Shown: one piece after another, positions 1 through 7,169 of the stretch | Layout: every line of letters starts with the position of its first letter | How positions within the stretch are numbered: position 1 is the stretch's first letter | Assembly: GCA_000310025.1 (NCBI GenBank) | Contig: FN649071.1 | Span: forward strand, 1-10,020 | Length of the DNA stretch: 10,020 bases | Origin: Ectocarpus siliculosus | Taxonomy: Eukaryota; Sar; Phaeophyceae; Ectocarpales; Ectocarpaceae | Reading direction: 5' to 3' | The notes under the pieces: model-generated | Seen by the model: the letters and a program-made list of their open reading frames with translations, nothing else | Databases searched by the model: none | Told to the model about the DNA's origin: nothing | Position numbers and translations under genes: made by a program

Positions 1-812
1 CGTGCCAGCACGCACGACGCCTCTTCATGATGTCCTCTACTGGTGACAATAGAATGCCTAACCTAACCCTCAAAACTGACCTTGTTTGAGCGCCTTCCGT
101 TTTGGCTCCCTTGACTTGAATTTAGAAGAGTGTGAATTTTTATGTTGATTTCAAGCTGCCTGTGGAGGTAGACGCGTGAAATGTATGTCTTGAACAGCCT
201 TTACTGCCGCCCTGTGCGAGAGTCAACGACTTCTGTTTTTCGCGGTGCCTTCCTACTGGTCTGGTGTGTCTGTTGTGCAATTTCTGGTGCTCTTGCGTTT
301 GTTTTGAAAGTTAGTCAACATCAAGATTCGTCTTCTGCACCCACCCCCTTAAAAAACAGGAGTTGCGGATTCGAGCAGCCGTTTCCCGCTCTTCTTGAAA
401 TCCACAACACTTTAATGTGACATTGATTACATATACCTGTGCGATGAGTTTACATGTACATATGTACTGTAGGTGAGGCGCGTTTGAGGGAAGTGGGGAT
501 ACATACTGTAGTAGCAGATAGGAAGGTACTAGCAGTTCGTTTGTACCAATTGGAGTTCAATCCTTCTCATCTGTAATGGAATAATAGCGAGGCGAAAACG
601 GACGGCGGTTTGCAAGGCAGCAAGGCAGCAGTACATACATGTATTTTCTTCCCTGTTTTCGTCCAAGAATGTTGTTGAGACATTTGGAGCGTGTCGTAGC
701 CATGTTGCAGAGCATCCGTCGTGAAGAGCAACAGCAGCAGTGAATAGCTGTACATATAAGTCATCTTCGTGTTGAGTGTGGTGGATACTTACACGACGAA
801 AGGCACACACGC
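1..812. other. Intergenic region, no recognised gene
   Basis: I recognise no gene here. A 79-codon open frame at 181-420 (+) has one hydrophobic stretch at about residues 23-42 that could span a membrane, but nothing else supports it, and an open frame of this size is expected by chance. A perfect 12-bp palindrome, GTACATATGTAC, lies at 456-467 within a run of ACATGTA-like sequence of the kind that recurs through the window. A short AAGGCAGC direct repeat sits near 616-631. The last part (744-812) is open in the same frame as the retrotransposon remnant that follows, but shows no family similarity I can see, so the junction with that element probably lies near 780-825. Confidence 0.5.
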
Positions 813-1466
813 GTATCCAAGTTCTACACACTCAGCGGCCACTATCAGACGCTGCGGTCGACACACCACCGACTGCTCCTTCGAGTTATCGGGTACAAGC
901 GCAAGAAAGACACCTACCGGCAGCTCTCGTACGCCCAGACGCTGAAGAGGGTCGAATGCCAGAGCGTTGAAGCCACGATCCGACAACGACGCCTACTGTT
1001 CGCGGGAGCATTGGCAAGGCAGCCGGACGGGCGACTCCCGAAACGACTGATGCTCGGCGAGCTGGCGGGGGGGGAGAAGCCACGTAGGGGGGGACAGGAA
1101 CAGAACTGGCCGAAGTGTGTGCTCGACGACCTGAAGGCCTTCGGGGCCGACCACGGATCTACGAAAACCGACCCAAGTTGTCTCGGAATTCCCGTACCGA
1201 AAGACACGGCACCGAAGTCAAGGTGGACGGAAGCCGCGAAGGTGGAGGGGGGAGTACCCTGGCATGCGGCGGTGCTGCAGGGAGCTGAGAGGTTCATGAC
1301 CTCCTGGCACGAGAAGGAAGAAGAGGCCAGCCGACAACGAGCGCTCAAACGAAACCACAAGCCAACAACCAATGGGGCGGGAGGGGGGCAGGAGACGGAC
1401 GAGACGGCGAGGGAAGAAAGCAAACCAGAAGAGACGGACCGAGTGGCACGACACGTGCCGGATTGA
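813..1466 (+). pseudogene. LINE-like retrotransposon, C-terminal end of the reverse-transcriptase ORF (5'-truncated)
   Basis: This is an uninterrupted frame of about 217 codons ending in TGA at 1464-1466. The translation begins with a segment containing YQTLRSTHHRLLLRVIGY (from about 843). It continues through YAQTLKRVECQSVEATIRQR, then RRLLFAGALARQ and RLPKRLMLGELAGGEKPR, and later WHAAVLQGAERFMTSWHEKE. As I know the family, these blocks make up the region after the polymerase domain in non-LTR retrotransposon ORFs of algae and oomycetes. The catalytic reverse-transcriptase motifs and any endonuclease lie upstream in intact elements and are absent, so this is a 5'-truncated, dead copy, as is usual for LINE insertions. 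The methionine at 1011 falls inside the conserved block and is not a real start. The frame has no stops, which suggests a fairly recent insertion. A host gene that captured this domain is possible but less likely. Confidence 0.78.
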
Positions 1467-1654
1467 ATTTCTTTTCGCCAATTCCCCCCCCTCCAACGCT
1501 GCACCATTGCACCAACCCCCCAGTAGTAGTGATTTCGTACCACTACAATGTATCGCTGGTTGGTGGCCATGTTTGCGTGTTTGCTTGTTCGTTAGTGGTC
1601 TCTCCACCGTGTGCCTTGTCCTGCCTCATACTTCCTGTTATTTTCGGCCTGGTC

Positions 1655-1808
1655 CCTCTTTGTCCTCGCCCTTTTTTATCATTTTTTTCATTTTATTTTC
1701 ATTTATTTTCTCTTCTCCTTACGGTTTCCATTTTTATTTTTTCTCCTTTTTTTTTCTCTTTGTCCTTTTTTTTTTTCTCTCTTTTTCTTCTCTCTTTTTC
1801 TGTGCCAG
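1655..1808 (+). repeat. Long pyrimidine-rich tract (T/C)
   Basis: About 150 bases are almost entirely T and C on the plus strand, with many T runs of six to thirteen bases. The open frames across it encode only Phe/Ser/Leu-rich sequence (or Lys/Glu-rich on the other strand). That is a by-product of composition, not a protein. Confidence 0.85.
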
Positions 1809-2128
1809 ATGGACTTGTCTCTGCTTGCGTTGTGAAGTACCAAGATTGAACCAAGGGGGGTGTGCCTCTTTCTCTCCGGCCCATGATAGATAGTGACTGC
1901 TAATCTCAGTTGATACCCCGCATAGCGTGAAGAGGGAGCGGAGGATCCCAGAATATCTGTCGTTGATTTCTATTGACTTGCGGACCCCTCGGGGCCAGTT
2001 TATTTGAGTGTACCTTTTTAGGGTAAGTTAACCTGTGACCACGGGAATCGACCGCGTCGAGTGTTGGATCAGTACGGACATACGAACGTACTGGGTAGAG
2101 AGAGATCGGAACGGTTTTTAATGTGAAG

Positions 2129-2153
2129 ACAACAACAACAACCACAACAACAC
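2129..2153 (+). repeat. CAA/AAC trinucleotide microsatellite
   Basis: Mostly uninterrupted ACA/ACC repeats follow the unassigned 3' region of the retrotransposon remnant. It may be the simple-repeat tail of that element or an independent microsatellite. Confidence 0.8.
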
Positions 2154-2304
2154 GTGGGACCTGGGTCGTGATAAACAGCGGAAGAGGTTGGTGTCAGCCA
2201 CAAGGTCAATGTGGGAGAGCAGCTTTGCACGAAACTCAATACAGCCTTCCCGCCTTGCCTCAAGTCTTAGAGCTAATGCAGATTTGGAGACCATCGACAG
2301 GGTG

Positions 2305-2389
2305 GAATTTTCACCTGGTCAGATGACGTCATTTGGTCTGAGAATAGAAGAAATTTTCCCTTGGTCAGATGACGTCATTTGATCTGAGA
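2305..2389 (+). repeat. Two direct repeats, each with a TGACGTCA palindrome
   Basis: The 39-bp segments 2305-2343 and 2351-2389 match at about 35 positions and start 46 bp apart. Both hold GGTCAGATGACGTCATTTG and end in TCTGAGA. The perfect palindrome TGACGTCA lies at 2324-2331 and 2370-2377. In the second copy the flanks TCAGAT (2365-2370) and ATCTGA (2382-2387) add an outer inverted repeat. TGACGTCA is the consensus site for CREB/ATF-type bZIP proteins in eukaryotes, so a pair of binding sites is possible. No firmly identified gene starts just downstream, so this could equally be a fragment of a repeat family. Confidence 0.6.
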
Positions 2390-2390
2390 T

Positions 2391-2968
2391 TACTTCTGCT
2401 GTAGAAAATTTGTTTCACAATTAATTTTTTCACGATGATTTTTATTCGCGTTGGCATACCTTGTATATTTTCCGACACAACCAATCCATGTCTCCGTTGT
2501 TGTTGATCACTCGCATTCATTCAAAACTCACAAGACAGCTACCAAACTGCTTTGTTGAGCCTATTACCCGCAGGGGTGATGTCCCTATTTGCTACCTGGG
2601 AAATCGTAGACATACAGGTAGCTTTTTCCGACGCTATGAATTCGATGCTAATCTGTCTCTGACTCTTAGAGATGGATTCGTTGTGTCATAAAAAAAAAAA
2701 AAAAACTCAAAATGATCACCTTGCACTTCGCCACCGCAAAAAGCATCGCGGATACCTACTGCAAGTCTGCAAGGATATGAGTCGGCGATACCCAGCGGCT
2801 CATTACCCCGCCCTATGGCATCTCTACTCTGCTGTCTGTCTACATCAACTGCTGCTCCGCTCTCTCCACTCACCGACACGAACAACATGCATCAAGGGTG
2901 TTCTCCGCGGTTGCTCCAAACACCCGGCTCCTGCATGCACCCCCCTCGCGCGTTTAGTTTTTTTCCAG
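2391..2968. other. Intergenic region with no supported gene
   Basis: Short open frames occur on both strands (for example 2461-2691 + and 2634-2888 -), but none shows a recognisable motif, and the longest are within chance length. It contains the 16-base poly(A) run at 2690-2705. The end, 2958-2968, is a T-rich stretch finishing in CCAG that resembles a 3' splice site. Confidence 0.4.
2690..2705 (+). repeat. Poly(A) run of 16 bases
   Basis: There are sixteen consecutive A residues after GTGTCAT. This may be a plain homopolymer or the tail of a retroposed sequence. No parent transcript is recognisable upstream, and no flanking direct repeat was found. Confidence 0.8.
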
Positions 2969-3299
2969 AAGTAGACGCGGGGAAACTCTCTGGCCAAGTT
3001 GTGTGCACACACACAAGCATCCAGCTCTACTGCGAAGGAACACGCCAAGGAGGAAAGGAGGAGTGCTTACGTCTGGAGACTCGCCCCGAGCATGTAAGTG
3101 TGTACAGCAGTCAGTGCAATGCAGGTGACAGTAGTGCGGGTGTGCGACAGGGGGAGCCACACATATACATGTATTGCTGTAGATGGACTTGCTTCTTCTC
3201 GGCGGACCCAAACCCACTGCCAAACTAAGGTTGGTTGCACCTCTACTACATGCCAGGGTACGTGCTCACCGCCATAGAAGCTCGCCTGAAGCCGTTTAG
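2969..3299 (+). CDS. Candidate two-exon gene fragment, unrecognised product
   Basis: Exon one would run from 2969, right after a T-rich stretch ending in CCAG, to 3093, just before a good 5' splice site, GTAAGTGT. Its translation includes VDAGKLSGQVV, then a Cys/Thr-rich piece, then LRLETRPEH. An intron of 89 bases (3094-3182, ending TGCTGTAG) would join it in frame to 3183-3296, encoding MDLLLLGGPKPTAKLRLV and an Arg/His-rich end, with the stop TAG at 3297-3299. The support is only two well-placed splice signals and a kept frame. I recognise no domain, and the first exon is not located. Without splicing, the frame from 2815 runs on to a stop at 3226. This may be chance. Confidence 0.18.
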
Positions 3300-3854
3300 G
3301 GCTGCTCCCGACCACGCGCGTTTCAGGAGAGGAGTTAGTTGTGAAAGGCCTCTCCCGCGAAGGTGTGTTTTGATTCCAAATTCGGAATAAAACATGGGGT
3401 ATTTATCACTTGCCGATCCCCGAATAGAATATTCAGCCTTCGGAACTTTTGCCAGACCGAGGTAAAAAAATCAAACCGAAGTATAACAATTCCTTGTTCC
3501 ATGTGGCATGGCCCACGTCATAACAGCAACCTCTTACAACTGGTAAACGGCGCACGTTTTGGGTTGTTCGCGGTGGCGCAGATCTGCCTTTGATAATCGT
3601 TCGTGATTCGCAAAATCACCAGTGGATCTTCCATTCCCGCACGCTTGGCCCCGATGGTAATTTTTCGGCTCCCCTCCCATACATAGGGGTCCAACAGAAA
3701 AAATTAAACTATTTCGCGCGAAGCACGAAAAGAAGGGTCGGAAAGAGACATCAAAGCAAGCGTAGATAGATATGGATGGAGCTTACACCACCACGTAGAT
3801 CACCAGTGCGCACGCTCACACCTCACCCGATACCGCCAGTCAGTCAGGAGATGA
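3300..3854. other. Intergenic region, no recognised gene
   Basis: I see no gene, RNA or clear repeat in this stretch. One 76-codon open frame (3363-3593 +) has no recognisable features. Confidence 0.45.
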
Positions 3855-4049
3855 ATGGGAGCACTGTTTAGCTCTCATCATCATAGCGGGCAAACATTTC
3901 TTTCGGAAGTAAATGAGAAGACGCAAGAGGGAAAGCTTGCCGCATTCACTGTGATAGAAAAAACTGGCTCTCCGAACTCGGAAGACATCACATGCATCTC
4001 GCTCATGTTTGTTTCTCATGATCAGCTCTGTGTGCTGGATCTCTCTGCG
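3855..4049 (+). CDS. Candidate first exon, unrecognised product
   Basis: An open frame begins with an ATG in the context AATGG. It encodes about 65 residues including FLSEVNEKTQEGKLAAFTVI and ITCISLMFVSHDQLCVLDLS, and reaches a possible 5' splice site, GTATGTATG, at 4050 at a codon boundary. The composition reads more like protein than its neighbours do, but I can name no domain and cannot place the next exon. A possible acceptor at 4596-4597 (TTTGTTTCAG) would bring in an immediate in-frame TGA. Antisense frames are also open here, which lowers confidence. Confidence 0.17.
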
Positions 4050-4724
4050 GTATGTATGTATGTGGTCCGGAGGACGACACAGAGACACCGGGTGTATGTG
4101 TATGTGCTGACATTAAACTTTACGGAGTATTGATCTAGACTGACTGCTGTATGTTGCTGTACTGTATGTAGTCTCACAGCTGTATATAGCTATGGTACAA
4201 GCCACACTTGCACACACAGACAGACAGGTCAAAGCGCACGCCACGCGCACCCAAGTAGTAGCAGCCATACATATAGCAAACAAGTGCAGTTTTCTTCTTC
4301 TGTTGCTATACGGTATCTATCTGTCTTTAATCCGGAGAGTAGCGTAGACTCCCCCGTGACACTCGGTCACAGGGTCCCAGATTGTGTCCCAGATTGTGTA
4401 CTATTGAAGCGCATTGTGTGTTTCCACCGCACTGAGACTGACGTCTTCATTGGTCAGCCGGTTAGCGCGGTCAGATGCTTGCTTATACTAAAGACAGACA
4501 GGTGCACACACATACATTATGGCTACAGCAGGGTGTGCGCCAGAAGCTTCAACGTTTGTTCGACAATTAATTATTTTTGCACTTCGTTTTGTTTCAGTGA
4601 AAGAAAGAAGAAGACGGTAAGTGGATAAGGAGAACATGATGACGCATCATGCATGCATGCTTCTCTCGACTTGAACCTGCGTATGTATGTCCATCGTTCT
4701 CTTGAGCTGTATGTAGCGAACCAC
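4050..4724. other. Intergenic or intronic region rich in TGTATGTA motifs
   Basis: No supported gene. It has repeated TGTATGTA/CATACATA-type motifs and a 12-bp exact tandem duplication, GTCCCAGATTGT, at 4374-4385 and 4386-4397. Just before the duplication is a small inverted repeat, GTGAC (4356-4360) and GTCAC (4366-4370). A 19-base segment at 4598-4616 lies between an acceptor-like TTTGTTTCAG and a donor-like GTAAGTGG, the layout of a micro-exon, but nothing else supports it. Confidence 0.4.
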
Positions 4725-4824
4725 CGTCCCACTTGGTATGTGTTGCAAATGTTACATTTTGTTTCGTATGCACATACATGCACTCTCAAACGGGGGACGA
4801 GGTGGGCGGTAGCCCCCCGCGTCC
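4725..4824. repeat. Hairpin-ended dispersed element, copy A
   Basis: This 100-bp segment begins with CGTCCCACTTGGTATGTGTT (4725-4744), identical over 20 bases to the start of copy B at 6233. It ends with a 21-base block (4804-4824) identical to the end of copy B. The two blocks are 79 bases apart here and 78 in copy B, while the middle has diverged. The end can fold as a hairpin: arms 4795-4807 and 4812-4824 pair at about 11 of 13 positions around a GGTA loop. Read on the minus strand, both copies encode DAGGYRPPRP, so a short coding origin cannot be excluded. Orientation is not known. Confidence 0.65.
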
Positions 4825-5258
4825 ACCGATAGCGTCAAATGTTGGCGCGCGACGCAGGGGCCGCCGCTCGGTCTCCCGCTCCGCGAAGCCCGCCAAGAGC
4901 CCTCTCTCAGCGAGACGCCGCCGCTCGGGGCTCCGAGCGGCCAGCGACGGGCGAGCTGCACGCGCCGGCGGGACGGGTCAAAACCACGTCGTCGCACCTG
5001 CGTCCCCACCTCGGACCCCTCCGCTCGGAACTGCAAAGAACAAGCGATCTTACTGGAGGACGGAACTGCTGTCTTCACCACCTCAGGTCTTCTTCCTCCA
5101 ACGATGCCCCTGCTACCAAGGCAGGAGTCCTCTTCAGCAGCACGGAAGTAGACCATCAACGCTACGCACGCTGTGTGACAAGCCCGATCTTCGTTTTTCT
5201 GTGTCTTTCGGTGTTGCATGTCTCCGGCTTCGCAACACGTATGTAGCCATGTAAACAC
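4825..5258. other. GC-rich patch open on both strands, no recognised gene
   Basis: Frames of about 170 codons are open on both strands (4733-5254 + and 4752-5258 -), along with a second plus frame (4839-5246). The first part is strongly GC-rich with Arg/Ala/Ser/Pro-rich translations in every frame, so the lack of stop codons is explained by composition. No frame shows a recognisable domain. It could be a coding exon of a real gene, but I cannot choose a strand. Confidence 0.35.
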
Positions 5259-5599
5259 CAGGCACGCCGTGTCACTGCCTGACCTTTCTATTTCGTGTTT
5301 AGTCTTTGTGCAAATTAAATGCCTCTCGGTTTCGTTCGGTTTCCCTCTTAGCTGTGCGTACTACCAACTATCTTCTACACGAATGATTTATCCGCGACAG
5401 ACATGTAAGTAGCCACGTATATACATGACACTCAGAGTACCTTATGTAGCCACGTACCACAGTTAGACAAGTGCCTTAGACATATACGTGTAGATGCCAA
5501 GTACATTTAGAGTGTCGGCTACCACTTTCAAGATGAGTGTGTGTGTAAGTGTTGGCTACATTTTGAGTGTACGCTAACGATCGGTTCCAAGGGACCCGG
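5259..5599. other. Intergenic region with a repeated GTAGCCACGTA motif
   Basis: No gene is supported. The 11-base motif GTAGCC(A)(C/T)GTA occurs at 5243-5253 (GTAGCCATGTA), 5409-5419 and 5446-5456 (both GTAGCCACGTA), the last two 37 bases apart. The rest is unremarkable AT-leaning spacer. Confidence 0.5.
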
Positions 5600-5715
5600 T
5601 TGCCGTTCCCGATTGCGTCTGAACAATGCCGTCGCTCTACATTGTAAGTTGTCCATTTTCAACTTTGCATCAATACATAGCGCCGAAGAATAGTTCCGGC
5701 CTAGATTACGCCTTT
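5600..5715 (+). repeat. Tandem array, degenerate unit 0 (partial)
   Basis: This segment shares the order of blocks seen in the two clearer units that follow: an AATGC..TC box, then TACATTG (5638), an inverted repeat, then GCGCCGAAG (5680-5688) and TAGTTCCGG. The inverted repeat is AAGTTG (5646-5651) with CAACTT (5660-5665). Its sequence differs from the stem in the other units although it lies at the same place. Similarity is low and the 5' end is uncertain. Confidence 0.4.
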
Positions 5716-5907
5716 GTCTAGATTATCACATTAGACTTCATAGAGTATCACATTCGAGTTAGGACTGTGTCGTTTCCTTCTTACCATGTAACAGCCGTCT
5801 TCTGAGCTCTACTTCACGGTAATGGTTTGAACACCGAACGCCGAGTAATGCGTCCGGTGTACATTGCAAGTCCGAAAATCTCGCATATCGAGATTGTAAG
5901 ACCGTAG
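5716..5907 (+). repeat. Tandem array, unit 1 (about 192 bp)
   Basis: It matches unit 2 (5908-6095) along its length at about 80 percent by eye, offset by 191-195 bases. Each unit starts with a pair of TAGAxTATCACA boxes (here 5718-5730 and 5741-5752), then has a GACTGxGTCGTTTCCTT box and a CTCTACTT box. The final 33 bases, 5866-5898, are identical between units. They contain a perfect inverted repeat, AATCTCG (5877-5883) and CGAGATT (5889-5895), around the loop CATAT. Confidence 0.75.
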
Positions 5908-6130
5908 TGTAGAATATCACATTCTAGTACATACTAGAGTATCACAGTTGAGTTGCGACTGCGTCGTTTCCTTTGCAACATATAAGAGCCACCATCTAAC
6001 CTCTACTTGACGGCAAAATGGTTTCACACGGTACGCCGCGTAATGCTTCCGGTGTACATCGCAAGTCCGAAAATCTCGCATATCGAGATTGTATGTACTT
6101 CACGTTGCGCCGAAGTGTAGTTCCGGTCAA
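5908..6130 (+). repeat. Tandem array, unit 2
   Basis: This is the second clear copy of the unit. The TATCACA boxes are at 5915 and 5939. The 33 bases 6061-6093 are identical to unit 1, with the AATCTCG/CGAGATT stem at 6072-6078 and 6084-6090. Beyond that it keeps GCGCCGAAGTGTAGTTCCGG (6107-6126), which is matched in unit 0 and only partly kept at the end of unit 1. The duplication therefore has a mosaic history. A 203-codon open frame beginning at 6018 starts inside this unit. Confidence 0.75.
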
Positions 6131-6629
6131 ATCTTCAGTTTGTGGTGTTTCTTCTTTCGTGTTCCACGAGCTGCCTTCACAGCTCCACTTCTTCGGGAAA
6201 ATAGTTAAATCATATTCTGACAACATCAAGCACGTCCCACTTGGTATGTGTTTCAACGCCCCGGCGTTTCCCTCTCCGCATAGAGCACCAGCCAAAACGA
6301 AGGACGGGGGGGGCGGTAGCCCCCCGCGTCCGGAGCCCTTGTATAGACTACTATTTTTTCGGCCCAAAAAAGTTCCGAGAACGAGCCAGTCGCAGGCTAT
6401 TTCGGCGGTCCCCAGCAGTGCCGGTTCGCAATTCAAAATTTGCCTCTTTTGTAAAATCTCCAGATTCACAGCAAGGCATACATACACCGGCATACCTCCG
6501 GAGCACAGCACAACAAACCTCCTCCGATGGCAAAGCAACTTTGTATATGCTCCAGTAGAGCATGCCGGGAAGCTGGTGGCATGCCCAGCCTTGCCCTACC
6601 GTCGGATGACCGCAGGGCGAATTGGCTGA
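6018..6629 (+). other. Open frame across repeats, both strands open; probably not a gene
   Basis: A 203-codon frame on the plus strand starts inside tandem unit 2, crosses the hairpin-ended element and ends at 6629. The same DNA is open on the minus strand for 180 codons (5996-6538), and a second minus frame covers 6351-6926. The plus translation contains a Gly/Pro-rich piece from the hairpin and has no domain I recognise. Because much of the frame lies on repeats that also occur elsewhere in the window, I read it as repeat-derived. The non-repeated half (6332-6629) could still be an exon or another element on either strand. Confidence 0.3.
6233..6331. repeat. Hairpin-ended dispersed element, copy B
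   Basis: This is the second copy of the element at 4725-4824: identical 20-base start (6233-6252), identical 21-base end (6311-6331), and almost equal spacing. The terminal hairpin is stronger here. Arms 6302-6314 and 6319-6331 pair at 12 of 13 positions around a GGTA loop. Outside these limits the two copies share nothing obvious. Confidence 0.68.
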
Positions 6630-6665
6630 GATGTCTATGCGTAGACGAACAGAGCTACACCAAGC

Positions 6666-7169
6666 TTGGCGGCCGTGTGTCTCTCGTTCATTTCCACCAA
6701 GAATAAATCCAACAAGCCGAACCAGAGGAGCGAGTGCCAACCGCTTGCTCACGCACGCAAGGATGCTCTCCCAGATCAGACGGACGAACAGATAAGGGAG
6801 GCGACAGCAGGAGCCTTGGGGAGGTTGCGGAAGGCCGAAGCTCGGTGTACTGCCGGGGAACACGAAGCCGGTCGACAACGAGCTAGAGTATTGGACTTGC
6901 TTGAACAGTTGCGGCTGAGGGACCACGTCATCTCAGAACAGCAGAGAAATGATGGTGCAAGGGCGGATGACGGCAGGCGTGGGGAAGGCAAAAAGTCGGG
7001 GGGGACAAGCGGGAGGGGAGCATCAACCACACGATCCCGAAGCGATTGCAGCCAAGCGCAGCGCGTAGTGTCTGTGGGCTCCCAGATCACGACTGCCTCG
7101 AGGTACGTACCACAACAAGATGCGTTGGCGTCATGGAATGCAATGGGCAGTACGATCAAGTCGGGTTGA
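6666..7169 (+). CDS. Candidate coding exon, unrecognised protein with coiled-coil-like segment
   Basis: A 167-codon open frame. The middle part, about residues 37-95, is rich in Glu, Arg, Ala, Leu and Gln (for example REATAGALGRLRKAEARC, then RARVLDLLEQLRLRDHVISE), as in a charged helical coiled coil. It is followed by a Gly/Arg/Lys/Ser-rich, probably disordered stretch (about 96-130) and a short tail ending at TGA (7167-7169). The first 35 or so residues look less protein-like. The true exon may begin after the acceptor-like CCCAGATCAG ending near 6780, or upstream exons may exist. The minus strand is also open (6776-7456), but its translation is Cys/His/Pro-rich without pattern, so I prefer plus. 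I do not recognise the family and infer no function. Confidence 0.4.
   Translation: MAAVCLSFISTKNKSNKPNQRSECQPLAHARKDALPDQTDEQIREATAGALGRLRKAEARCTAGEHEAGRQRARVLDLLEQLRLRDHVISEQQRNDGARADDGRRGEGKKSGGTSGRGASTTRSRSDCSQAQRVVSVGSQITTASRYVPQQDALASWNAMGSTIKSG

Larger units (their letters stand above)
1467..2153 (+). other. Possible 3' untranslated part of the LINE remnant, ending in a CAA repeat
   Basis: No convincing gene lies between the retrotransposon stop codon and 2153. The stretch holds a long pyrimidine tract, then about 240 bases of ordinary composition, then a run of CAA/AAC units at 2129-2153. Many LINEs end in poly(A) or a short tandem repeat, so the CAA run could be the element's 3' end. 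I could not find a target-site duplication to confirm either boundary. A small inverted repeat, CAGTACG (2070-2076) and CGTACTG (2087-2093), could form a 7-bp stem with a 10-base loop. Confidence 0.35.

Noticed and set aside
914-1570. A 218-codon minus-strand open frame, and a related one at 1218-1607
   Set aside because: They run antisense to the retrotransposon ORF, whose plus-strand translation has recognisable family motifs. The minus translation has none.
1372-1893. Open frames of 74-173 codons over the pyrimidine tract (+), and a Lys-rich one at 1699-1884 (-)
   Set aside because: They encode almost only Phe, Ser and Leu (or Lys and Glu), which follows directly from the T/C composition.
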